From Anaerolineae bacterium (GTDB lineage Bacteria > Chloroflexota > Anaerolineae > Aggregatilineales > UBA2796), in the NCBI GenBank assembly GCA_020851855.1, contig JADZBY010000758.1, forward strand, positions 1 through 8,705: a stretch of 8,705 nt of DNA, in the 5' to 3' direction. Positions 1-6,348 of this stretch are shown here, one piece after another (position 1 is the stretch's first letter; each line of letters opens with the position of its first letter). The position numbers and the translations under genes were made by a program. Under the pieces are notes generated by a model, which was given only the letters and a program-made list of their open reading frames with translations, was not told the DNA's origin and did no database searches.

Positions 1-2061
1 ACGCTCGTGCACGGCATCTTCAACCACGCGCCCGACCGTCTCGTGCCGGAACTGGTCAATGCGCCGGATTGGCTGCCCATTCGCATCAAGATTGACGGCA
101 CGCCCTTTGCCCTGAACACGAACACCACCGACTACCAGCGCCCGCCGAAAGGGCTATTGCTCGGCTACCGGCGCACGCTGCACCTGGACCGGGGCCTTTT
201 GCGCCGCGAGTGCCTGTTCCGCGCCCGGAGTGGGGCCATCGTCCGCCTTGTCTTCGAGCGATTCGCCAGCCTGGCCGACCAGCATGTGCTCGCCCAGCGT
301 GTGCAGGTCTTTGCGGTGGACGGCAGCCCGGAGATCACCCTCGAAGCGAGCCTGAACGGCGACGTGGACAACGCCGGAGCGCGCCACTGGGCGAAGATGA
401 GCGCTTCGGCCAATGGGCACAGTGTGGCGCTGGACGGCGTGACCAGCCAATCGGGCTACCGGCTGGCGATGGCCTTGACGCTCAGCGCGCCCGCCGATGT
501 GACCGCCCAGGCGCGCGATGTGATGGCCTCGCTGACGACGCGCTTCAAGCTGGCGGCGCATGAAACGGCCACGCTGGACAAGCTGACCACTGTGTACACC
601 AGCCGCGACACCGGCGATCCGCTGGCCGAGGCCAGACACGCGCTGCGTGACGCGGCGAAACTGGGCTATGACCGGCTGTACGAGGCGCACGCGGCGGCGT
701 GGGCCGAAACGTGGCGCGACTGCGATATCGTGATCGACGGCGACGAGCAGATGCAATTCGCGTTGCGCTTCGCCATGTACCACATCCTGATCGCCGCGCC
801 GCGCCACGACGACCGGGTGAGCGTCGGCGCAAAAACGCTGTCCGGCTTCGGCTACAAGGGCCACGTCTTCTGGGACACCGAGCTGTTCATCCTGCCACCC
901 ATGACGCTGACCCAGCCGGACATCGCCCGCAACCTGCTCATGTACCGCTACCACAACCTGGCCGGCGCACGGGCCAAAGCGCGCGCCAACGGTTACCAGG
1001 GCGCGATGTTCCCCTGGGAGAGCACCGACACCGGCGAAGAAACGACGCCGCAGTGGGGCGATCCGCAGCCCGACGGCACGCGTATCCGCATCTGGACCGG
1101 CGACAGTGAGCAGCACATCTCGACAGACATCGCCTATGCCGTGTTGCAATTCTGGCGCTGGACGGGCGACGACGCCTTCCTGCGCCGCTACGGGGCCGAG
1201 ATCATCCTCGATACGGCGGTGTTCTGGGCCAGCCGCGTTGAGGCGAAGGATGGGCGCTATGAACTGAGCCAGCAGATCGGCCCGGACGAGTACCACGAGA
1301 ACATCGACAACAGCGTATTCACCAATCGTATGGTGGTCTGGCATCTGGAGCGCGCGCTCGACGTGCTGGAATGGCTGCGCCGCCACGCGCCCGACGACGC
1401 CAGGCGGCTGGCCACCGCGCTGCACATTGACGGCGCGCTCCTCGACAAATGGCGCGACATCATCGCCCGGATGCTGATCCCGTTTGACGCCGAGAAGCAG
1501 ATTCACATCCAATTCCCCGGCTTCTTCGACATGGAGTACATCCCGGTTCCGCTCTACGAGCCACGCACACACAGCGTGCAGGCCATCCTGGGCCACCAGC
1601 GCGCCATCCAGTCCCAGGTCATCAAGCAGGCGGACGTGGTGATGCTCATGGCGCTGCTGGGCGACGAACTGCGCGCTCCGCGAGAGGTGCTGCTCAACAA
1701 CTGGAACACGTACTATCCGCGCACCGATCACGGCTCGTCGCTCAGCCCGGCCATCCATGCCTGGGTGGCGGCGCGGCTGGGTATGGGCGAACTGGCCTAC
1801 GAGCTGTTCACGCACGCGGCGGAGATCGATCTGAACGACAACAAGGGCAACGTGCGCGACGGCATTCACGGCGCGGCGTGCGGCGGGCTGATCCAGGCGC
1901 TTCTGTTCGGCTTCTGCGGCCTGCATCTCGGCGCAGACGGCCCGGCGCTCGATCCGCACCTGCCGGAGCACTGGCGTCGCGTCGCTTTCACAGTGTGCTA
2001 TCGGGGCGAGCGCAAGCGCTTCGAGCTGCGCGGCCCCGCGTCTAGCGCCCCACAGGCGTGA
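1..2061 (+). CDS. GH65 disaccharide phosphorylase, 5'-truncated by the window edge
   Basis: Inverting glycoside phosphorylase of family GH65 (maltose/kojibiose/nigerose/trehalose phosphorylase type). It cleaves an alpha-glucoside with phosphate in the cytoplasm, releasing beta-glucose 1-phosphate. The frame is open from base 1. A GTG at base 7 is not the true start, because GH65 N-terminal-domain sequence (PDRLVPELVNAPDWLPIRI) is already under way there. Counting visible residues from base 1: FWDTE at 290-294 (catalytic barrel); GPDEYHEN with the general-acid Glu at 430; a Lys-Gln pair at 542-543 in a KQADV context; HGSSLSP from His577, the loop that binds phosphate in GH65 phosphorylases; DGIH at 620-623; a short C-terminal beta-sandwich to the TGA. 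If Glu430 matches Glu487 of Lactobacillus brevis maltose phosphorylase (numbering from memory), about 60 residues are missing, and the Lys-Gln pair then falls at the same distance as in that enzyme. The HGSSLSP loop and the beta-phosphoglucomutase nearby argue for a phosphorylase rather than a hydrolase. Substrate linkage cannot be read from sequence. Confidence 0.93.
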   Translation, partial: TLVHGIFNHAPDRLVPELVNAPDWLPIRIKIDGTPFALNTNTTDYQRPPKGLLLGYRRTLHLDRGLLRRECLFRARSGAIVRLVFERFASLADQHVLAQRVQVFAVDGSPEITLEASLNGDVDNAGARHWAKMSASANGHSVALDGVTSQSGYRLAMALTLSAPADVTAQARDVMASLTTRFKLAAHETATLDKLTTVYTSRDTGDPLAEARHALRDAAKLGYDRLYEAHAAAWAETWRDCDIVIDGDEQMQFALRFAMYHILIAAPRHDDRVSVGAKTLSGFGYKGHVFWDTELFILPPMTLTQPDIARNLLMYRYHNLAGARAKARANGYQGAMFPWESTDTGEETTPQWGDPQPDGTRIRIWTGDSEQHISTDIAYAVLQFWRWTGDDAFLRRYGAEIILDTAVFWASRVEAKDGRYELSQQIGPDEYHENIDNSVFTNRMVVWHLERALDVLEWLRRHAPDDARRLATALHIDGALLDKWRDIIARMLIPFDAEKQIHIQFPGFFDMEYIPVPLYEPRTHSVQAILGHQRAIQSQVIKQADVVMLMALLGDELRAPREVLLNNWNTYYPRTDHGSSLSPAIHAWVAARLGMGELAYELFTHAAEIDLNDNKGNVRDGIHGAACGGLIQALLFGFCGLHLGADGPALDPHLPEHWRRVAFTVCYRGERKRFELRGPASSAPQA

Positions 2062-2065
2062 GGGG

Positions 2066-2081
2066 TCGCCCGAAAGGGCGA
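2066..2081 (+). other. Intercistronic hairpin with GAAA tetraloop
   Basis: A perfect 6-bp stem (TCGCCC / GGGCGA) closes on a GAAA loop of the stable GNRA class, five bases after the GH65 stop codon. It is followed by AAAAGAAC rather than a T-run, so it does not look like an intrinsic terminator. In the transcript it could protect the 3' end of the GH65 message or help set the expression step to the SBP gene. The structure is seen in the sequence; the role is inferred. Confidence 0.5.
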
Positions 2082-2120
2082 AAAGAACGCCGCCGACTTA
2101 TTCGTGTCTGAGGGTTGACT

Positions 2121-2126
2121 GGAGGA
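2121..2126 (+). promoter_or_regulatory. Ribosome binding site deciding the SBP start
   Basis: GGAGGA sits 6 nt before the ATG at 2133. An in-frame TTG at 2115 would give a longer protein, but it lies upstream of this Shine-Dalgarno sequence. The ATG also opens directly onto a typical signal peptide, so ATG 2133 is taken as the start. Confidence 0.85.
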
Positions 2127-2132
2127 AGCGTT

Positions 2133-3392
2133 ATGCGTAACAAGTGGTTCGTCCTCGTGCTGGCAGTCGTTCTGGCGCTCGCATTCGGTAGCCAGGCGCT
2201 GGCACAGGACCCAGTCGTGCTGCGGGTCTGGACAGGCTCGTCATCGCCGGCGGAAAATGCTTTTAAAGAAGCGCAGTTCGCCGCGTTTGAAGAGGCCAAT
2301 CCCGACATCGACCTGGAAGTCCTGATCTCGCCCGACTACGGGACGCAGATTCAGGCCGGTTTTGCTTCGGGCGACTACCCCGAGGTCTTCACGGTAGGCC
2401 AGTTTGACCTGCCTTCGCTGGTCGATTCGGGCCTGCTCGCGGCGGGCACGGACAAGATCGAGAACCCGGACGACATCTACCCCGCCCTGCGTGAAGCCTT
2501 CACGGTCGACGGCACGCTGTATTGCCCGGCCAAAGACTTCTCGACGCTCGCCGTGTTCTACAACAAGGACTACTTCGAGCAGGCCGGGCTGGAAGCGCCG
2601 ACCTCGGACTGGACCTGGGACGACATGTACGCCGCTGCCGAAGCCATCACCAACGCCGACATCAAGACTTCTGACGGCGCGGACGTGGTCGGCTTCAGCG
2701 CGGGCGCGGACCGCAACCGCTGGCTGGCGCTGTTCCAGGCCAACGGCGCGAAGCTGTTCGACGACAACGATGAGGTTGCCTTCGACAGCCCCGAAGCCGT
2801 CGAGGCGCTGACCTACTACCGCAGCTTCGTGGAGAACGGCGTCGGTGACGTGCCCTCGAACCTGGGCGGCGCGGGCTGGAACGGCGAGGCGTTCGGGCGT
2901 GGTCTGGCGGCGATGACCATCGAAGGCAACTGGGCCATCGGCTACCTGAACACCGACTTCCCGGAACTGAACTGGGGCGTGGTCGAAATCCCGGTGGCCC
3001 CCAACGGCGGGCGCGGCACGCTGCTCTTCACCGAGTGCTGGGCTGTCAGCTCGCAGGTTGAAGGGACCGACAAGGAAGAGGCCGCCTGGAAGCTGGTGAA
3101 CTTCCTGACCGGCGAGCAGGGCGCGCTGGCCAACGCGGAAGCGGGCTTCGGCGTGATGCCGTCGCGCGCGAGCGCTGCCGATGCGTGGCTCCAGACCAGC
3201 GGCGAAGACCTGGCCCCGTTCGTGAACGGCGCGGAATATGCCTGGGCGCCGGTCTTCCCGCTCGGCTACGGCGACTTCACCACGGCGGTGGATGAAGGCA
3301 CGACGGGCGTGATGGATGGCAGCCTGACGCCCGAAGAGGCGCTCCAGAACGCCGCCGAGATCGCGCGTGAGATCAAAGCCGAAGGCATGTAA
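2133..3392 (+). CDS. CUT1-family ABC transporter sugar-binding protein
   Basis: Extracytoplasmic solute-binding protein of the bacterial family 1 (MalE-like) type, 419 aa, a normal length. It captures the sugar outside the membrane and delivers it to the two permeases encoded next. Residues 1-24 form a signal peptide: MRNK, then a long V/L/A core ending ALA before Gln25, which fits signal peptidase I. There is no lipobox Cys. Family hallmarks are the first strand of lobe 1 (VVLRVWTGSS), the FYNKDYFEQAGL segment leading to WTWDDM, EGNWAIG, and a C-terminal GFGVMPSR segment. Two cysteines remain in the mature part, Cys131 and Cys302. The gene follows the GH65 gene after 71 nt, with its own strong RBS. 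The position next to a GH65 phosphorylase suggests an alpha-linked di- or oligosaccharide ligand; this is inferred from context only. Confidence 0.93.
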   Translation: MRNKWFVLVLAVVLALAFGSQALAQDPVVLRVWTGSSSPAENAFKEAQFAAFEEANPDIDLEVLISPDYGTQIQAGFASGDYPEVFTVGQFDLPSLVDSGLLAAGTDKIENPDDIYPALREAFTVDGTLYCPAKDFSTLAVFYNKDYFEQAGLEAPTSDWTWDDMYAAAEAITNADIKTSDGADVVGFSAGADRNRWLALFQANGAKLFDDNDEVAFDSPEAVEALTYYRSFVENGVGDVPSNLGGAGWNGEAFGRGLAAMTIEGNWAIGYLNTDFPELNWGVVEIPVAPNGGRGTLLFTECWAVSSQVEGTDKEEAAWKLVNFLTGEQGALANAEAGFGVMPSRASAADAWLQTSGEDLAPFVNGAEYAWAPVFPLGYGDFTTAVDEGTTGVMDGSLTPEEALQNAAEIAREIKAEGM

Positions 3393-3545
3393 GGACATCC
3401 TCTGGTAATGTAGTGTAATGTGTCTCGTCTCACCCCGGTTCGACGGCGGACCGGGGTGAGGCGGGACCCCAACGAGCGGGTAATGACACCAAGCGCGCTA
3501 CCCTTCCCCGCATCCGCGTAACGATAGTTTTCAAGGCGGCGACAC
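3393..3545. other. SBP-permease intergenic region with short repeats
   Basis: This 153-nt gap is the longest inside the operon. It holds a perfect hairpin (3429-3460, listed separately) and three copies of GTAATG, at 3405-3410, 3415-3420 and 3480-3485. The first two extend to GTAATGT and are exactly 10 nt apart. A second, weaker stem can form between GGGTA (3478-3482) and TACCC (3499-3503). The downstream RBS is modest (AAGG at 3533-3536). I see no convincing promoter and no small gene. Confidence 0.5.
3429..3460 (+). other. Strong hairpin between SBP and permease genes
   Basis: Perfect 11-bp inverted repeat, CTCACCCCGGT (3429-3439) with ACCGGGGTGAG (3450-3460), around a 10-nt loop. The loop can add three more pairs (one of them T-G), leaving an ACGG tetraloop. 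No T-run follows, so it is unlikely to be an efficient rho-independent terminator. In the E. coli mal operon, repeats between malE and malF stabilise the malE message and keep the binding protein in excess over the permeases. The same position and strength here suggest the same role, which is inferred. Confidence 0.65.
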
Positions 3546-4640
3546 ATGACCGAGTTGACTTCTCCTGACCTCGCCGTGACCAAGACCGCACCCGCCACCA
3601 CGCAGCAAGAAGCGAAACGGCAAGAGGCGATTGCCGGGCTGACGTTCATCGCACCGGCGTTCCTGGTGCTGCTGGCCTTCCTGATCACGCCCCTGCTCAT
3701 CGCCTTCTTCTTCAGCCTGACGGACTGGAATGGCCGCACGCCGCTGGCGCGGCCCGGCGCGTTTGAATACGTGGGGCTGCTCAACTACCAGCAATTGTTG
3801 ATCGACGGGCGGCGGGTCAGCGACTTTTACAATGCGCTAAAGAACACCGTCTATTACGTGATCGGCGTCGTGCCAACGCAGACGATCCTGGCCCTCACAC
3901 TGGCCGTCATCGTCAACCAGAAATGGCTGAGAGGGCGCGGGCTGTTCCGCACGGCGTACTACTTCCCGTCCATCACGTCGTCCATCGTCGTGTCGATGAT
4001 CTTCCTATTCATGTTCTCGAACACCGGCCCGGTGAACACGCTGCTGCAAGGGCTGTTCCCCAATTACCAGCCGGTGACGTGGCTCTCCAACAACGACGGC
4101 GTGATCCACAACATCCTGGGCCTGGTAGGCATCACCAAAGACTCGTCGGCCTTCCTGCGCGATACGGAGCTGTTCCGCATCACGCTCTGGGAATGGTTGA
4201 GCGGGCCGAGCGTCTCGATGCTGACCATCATGATCCTGGCCATCTGGACGACGATTGGCACGATGATGGTGGTCTATCTGGCGGCGCTGCAAAGCATCCC
4301 GGCGCAGGTCTTCGAGGCGGCGCAGGTGGACGGCGCGAGCGCGTGGCAGGTCTTCCGGCATATCACCATACCCATGCTGCGGCCAACCACGTTTTTCGTG
4401 ATCACGCTGGGCCTGATCGGCACGTTCCAGGTCTTCGACCAGATTTACGTGCTGCGCAACCCGCAGACGCGCCGCTCGACGATGAGCGTCGCCTATCTGG
4501 TCTACGACTTCGCGTTTGGCTCGCAGAACGAGCCGCGCATGGACCGGGCGACGGCGGCGGCCATCACGCTCTTCATCATCATCTTTATCGCCACGCTGCT
4601 CCAGCGGCGGCTGACCGGCGGCGACAAGGCAGCGGCCTGA
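3546..4640 (+). CDS. CUT1 ABC transporter permease, MalF/UgpA-like
   Basis: First inner-membrane permease of the sugar importer, 364 aa, against roughly 290-300 for common UgpA/LacF-type members. The cytoplasmic N-tail (1-29) is followed by six hydrophobic segments at about 31-56, 101-124, 137-157, 223-246, 282-303 and 336-353. The EAA loop that docks on the ATPase is clear: EAAQVDGAS from residue 257, continuing to the IPMLRP end of the motif. The extra length sits mainly in the external loop between segments 3 and 4 (158-222), which includes a WLSGPSVSM stretch just before segment 4. The ATG is preceded by AAGG at 9 nt. The stop lies 17 nt before the second permease, so the pair is translated from one message. 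It should form a heterodimer with that permease and receive sugar from the upstream SBP. Confidence 0.93.
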   Translation: MTELTSPDLAVTKTAPATTQQEAKRQEAIAGLTFIAPAFLVLLAFLITPLLIAFFFSLTDWNGRTPLARPGAFEYVGLLNYQQLLIDGRRVSDFYNALKNTVYYVIGVVPTQTILALTLAVIVNQKWLRGRGLFRTAYYFPSITSSIVVSMIFLFMFSNTGPVNTLLQGLFPNYQPVTWLSNNDGVIHNILGLVGITKDSSAFLRDTELFRITLWEWLSGPSVSMLTIMILAIWTTIGTMMVVYLAALQSIPAQVFEAAQVDGASAWQVFRHITIPMLRPTTFFVITLGLIGTFQVFDQIYVLRNPQTRRSTMSVAYLVYDFAFGSQNEPRMDRATAAAITLFIIIFIATLLQRRLTGGDKAAA

Positions 4641-4657
4641 GAGGGGGATGATCCATC

Positions 4658-5650
4658 ATGGCAACACTCACCCGGACCGCGCCGCCCGTTGAAGAGCCTG
4701 TCGGCGCAAACCGTGCGCTCCGGCGCATCCTGAGTATCGTGGGCATCGCCATCCTGATCCTGTTCGCGATCATCGAGATCATGCCCTTCGTCCTGACCAT
4801 CGCCAACTCGTTCAAGTGCGACCCGGCAGTCACCGACCGGCCCGCCGCCTTCATCCCGGTCCCGCCCTTCGGCGTGCAGTGCGAGGTCACCGACCCGGCG
4901 ACCGGGCAGGTATCGCGCCTGACCGCAGAGCAGCAGACCAGCGGCATCACCTTCAACCCATCGTACAGCGGCTACGAGACGATCCTGCGGTACGCCGGGC
5001 CGAACAGCAACCTGCCGCGCTGGGCGCTGAACACGGTCGTCTACGCCGTGCTGGTCATGCTGCTCCGCCTCGGACTCGACTCGCTGGCGGGCTATGCGCT
5101 GGCGCGGCTGCGCTTTCCCGGCAACCGAATCATCTTCTTCATCGTGCTCGGCACGCTGATGATCCCCGGCGTGGTGATGCTCATCCCGCGCTTCCTGATG
5201 CTGAACCAGCTTGGCCTGCTGAATACCTATCACGGTTACGTGATGGTGCTCGCCGCGGACGCCTTCGGCATCATGCTCATGAAGCAGTTCTTCGAAACCG
5301 TGCCGAAGGAGATCGAAGAAGCGGCGCAGGTGGACGGCGCGAGCCGCTTCACCACGTTCTTCCGCGTCATCCTGCCTATGGCCACTCCGGCGCTGACCGC
5401 GCTGGCCATCTTCAGTTTCCAGGGCCAGTGGAACAACTTCATGGATGCTCTGATCATCGTCGGGACCGACCCGAACATGTTCAACTTGCCGATGGGCCTG
5501 ACGGTGCTGCGTGGCGCGGGGCAGGACGTGCAGTATGATCTGGTGCTGGCCGGCGCGGTGATCACCACCCTGCCCATGGCCATCATCTTCTTCATCTTCC
5601 AGCGCTATTTCGTGGAAGGTGTGACGTATTCAGGTCTGGCCGGTCAATAA
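4658..5650 (+). CDS. CUT1 ABC transporter permease, MalG/UgpE-like
   Basis: Second permease of the importer, 330 aa, longer than the usual 270-300 of the family. Hydrophobic segments run at about 24-49, 122-147, 156-178 and 191-211, with two more after the EAA loop. The EAA motif begins at residue 221 (EAAQVDGAS, with PKEIE just before it) and continues to ILPMATPAL. The protein ends in the usual FIFQRYFVEGVTYSGLAG signature of this subunit. The loop between segments 1 and 2 (about 51-120) is enlarged and carries the protein's only two cysteines, Cys54 and Cys75, both outside the membrane. The start is ATG 4658 with a GAGGGGG Shine-Dalgarno (4641-4647). The ATG at 4648 is in another frame. 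No ATPase gene follows, so the transporter must borrow one. Confidence 0.94.
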   Translation: MATLTRTAPPVEEPVGANRALRRILSIVGIAILILFAIIEIMPFVLTIANSFKCDPAVTDRPAAFIPVPPFGVQCEVTDPATGQVSRLTAEQQTSGITFNPSYSGYETILRYAGPNSNLPRWALNTVVYAVLVMLLRLGLDSLAGYALARLRFPGNRIIFFIVLGTLMIPGVVMLIPRFLMLNQLGLLNTYHGYVMVLAADAFGIMLMKQFFETVPKEIEEAAQVDGASRFTTFFRVILPMATPALTALAIFSFQGQWNNFMDALIIVGTDPNMFNLPMGLTVLRGAGQDVQYDLVLAGAVITTLPMAIIFFIFQRYFVEGVTYSGLAGQ

Positions 5651-5677
5651 GGCCGGCCTCAGTGAGGCAAGTACGCC

Positions 5678-6307
5678 GTGATTACCGGGTTGCGGGCGGT
5701 GTGGCGCGGTGTGCGCCATCTCAACCATCGGGGCTACATCTATATCTGGGCCAACGTGCTGTGGCTGGTCTGTTCGCTGCCGCTGGTCACCGCCCCTGCC
5801 GCCTGGGCGGGCCTCGTGCACATGAGTCATCTGGCGCACGAAGGCCCGACGGCCAATATCCGCGACTTCTGGGACGGATTCCGGGCGAATCTGCGGCGCG
5901 GGCTGTTGCTGGCGCTTCTGAACGCCCTGGTCATCGTCGTCAACATCTCGAACCTGATCGCCTACCAGCACATGTCCGGCGTCGAGTTCGTGGCGCTGCG
6001 CGTCTTCTGGGTGACGGCGCTGCTCTTGTGGTTCGCTTTCCAGTTGTACCTGTGGCCGCTGTACTACCACATGGAAACGCCCACGCTGCGCGGCGCGGCG
6101 CGCAACGCCCTGGTCATGATGACGCTCAACCCGCTCTTCACGCTGGGGCTGTGGTTGGGAATCTTGCTAATTGCCGCCGTCAGCACCTTTCTGGCTGCAT
6201 CGTGGTTCCTGCTGACGGGCAGCCTGATCGCCGCCATCAGTGTGACGGCGGTCCGGGACCGGCTGATCGCGGGCGGCTATAAAAAACCGTCGCCAGATGT
6301 GGTATAG
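5678..6307 (+). CDS. DUF624 / YesL-like membrane protein
   Basis: Small integral membrane protein of 209 aa resembling the YesL/DUF624 family, which often sits beside CUT1 sugar transporters and whose biochemical role is not established. Hydrophobic stretches lie at about 20-46, 74-96, 104-130 and 145-190, consistent with five or so passes. Family-like features are the early aromatic helix (IYIWANVLWLV), the helix-breaking PLVTAPAAWAG, a FWDGFRANLRRG loop, and a short polar C-tail. The start is GTG 5678: an in-frame TGA at 5663-5665 leaves no earlier choice, and GAGG at 5664-5667 lies 10 nt upstream. It begins 28 nt after the permease stop, so it is co-transcribed with the transporter. An accessory part in the transporter or in sensing its activity is plausible but unproven. 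Confidence 0.75.
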   Translation: MITGLRAVWRGVRHLNHRGYIYIWANVLWLVCSLPLVTAPAAWAGLVHMSHLAHEGPTANIRDFWDGFRANLRRGLLLALLNALVIVVNISNLIAYQHMSGVEFVALRVFWVTALLLWFAFQLYLWPLYYHMETPTLRGAARNALVMMTLNPLFTLGLWLGILLIAAVSTFLAASWFLLTGSLIAAISVTAVRDRLIAGGYKKPSPDVV

Positions 6308-6308
6308 T
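6300..6308 (+). promoter_or_regulatory. Possible extended -10 promoter for the LacI-family gene
   Basis: TGGTATAGT matches the extended -10 pattern (TGn plus TATAAT with one mismatch), about 40 nt before the regulator's ATG. It overlaps the end of the DUF624 gene. No good -35 hexamer is seen at 16-19 nt upstream. It would let the regulator be made apart from the operon. Weak evidence. Confidence 0.3.
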
Positions 6309-6348
6309 TCGAGCGGCTCAACACCGCGAGTAACCCATCGAGCGCACG

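Noticed and set aside
7..9. GTG at 7 as the start of the GH65 gene
   Set aside because: The reading frame is open to the window edge and the protein is already inside the GH65 N-terminal domain, so the real start is upstream.
154..1971. A 605-aa open frame antisense to the GH65 gene
   Set aside because: It is an antisense shadow of GC-rich codons. The translation is rich in R/H/V/A with no recognisable motif, while the plus strand has full GH65 homology.
2115..2132. TTG at 2115 as an earlier start for the SBP
   Set aside because: The GGAGGA ribosome site lies downstream of it and 6 nt before ATG 2133, and the signal peptide starts at that ATG.
2241..3398. A 385-aa open frame antisense to the SBP gene
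   Set aside because: Same reason: low-complexity R/V/G-rich translation opposite a clear SBP gene.
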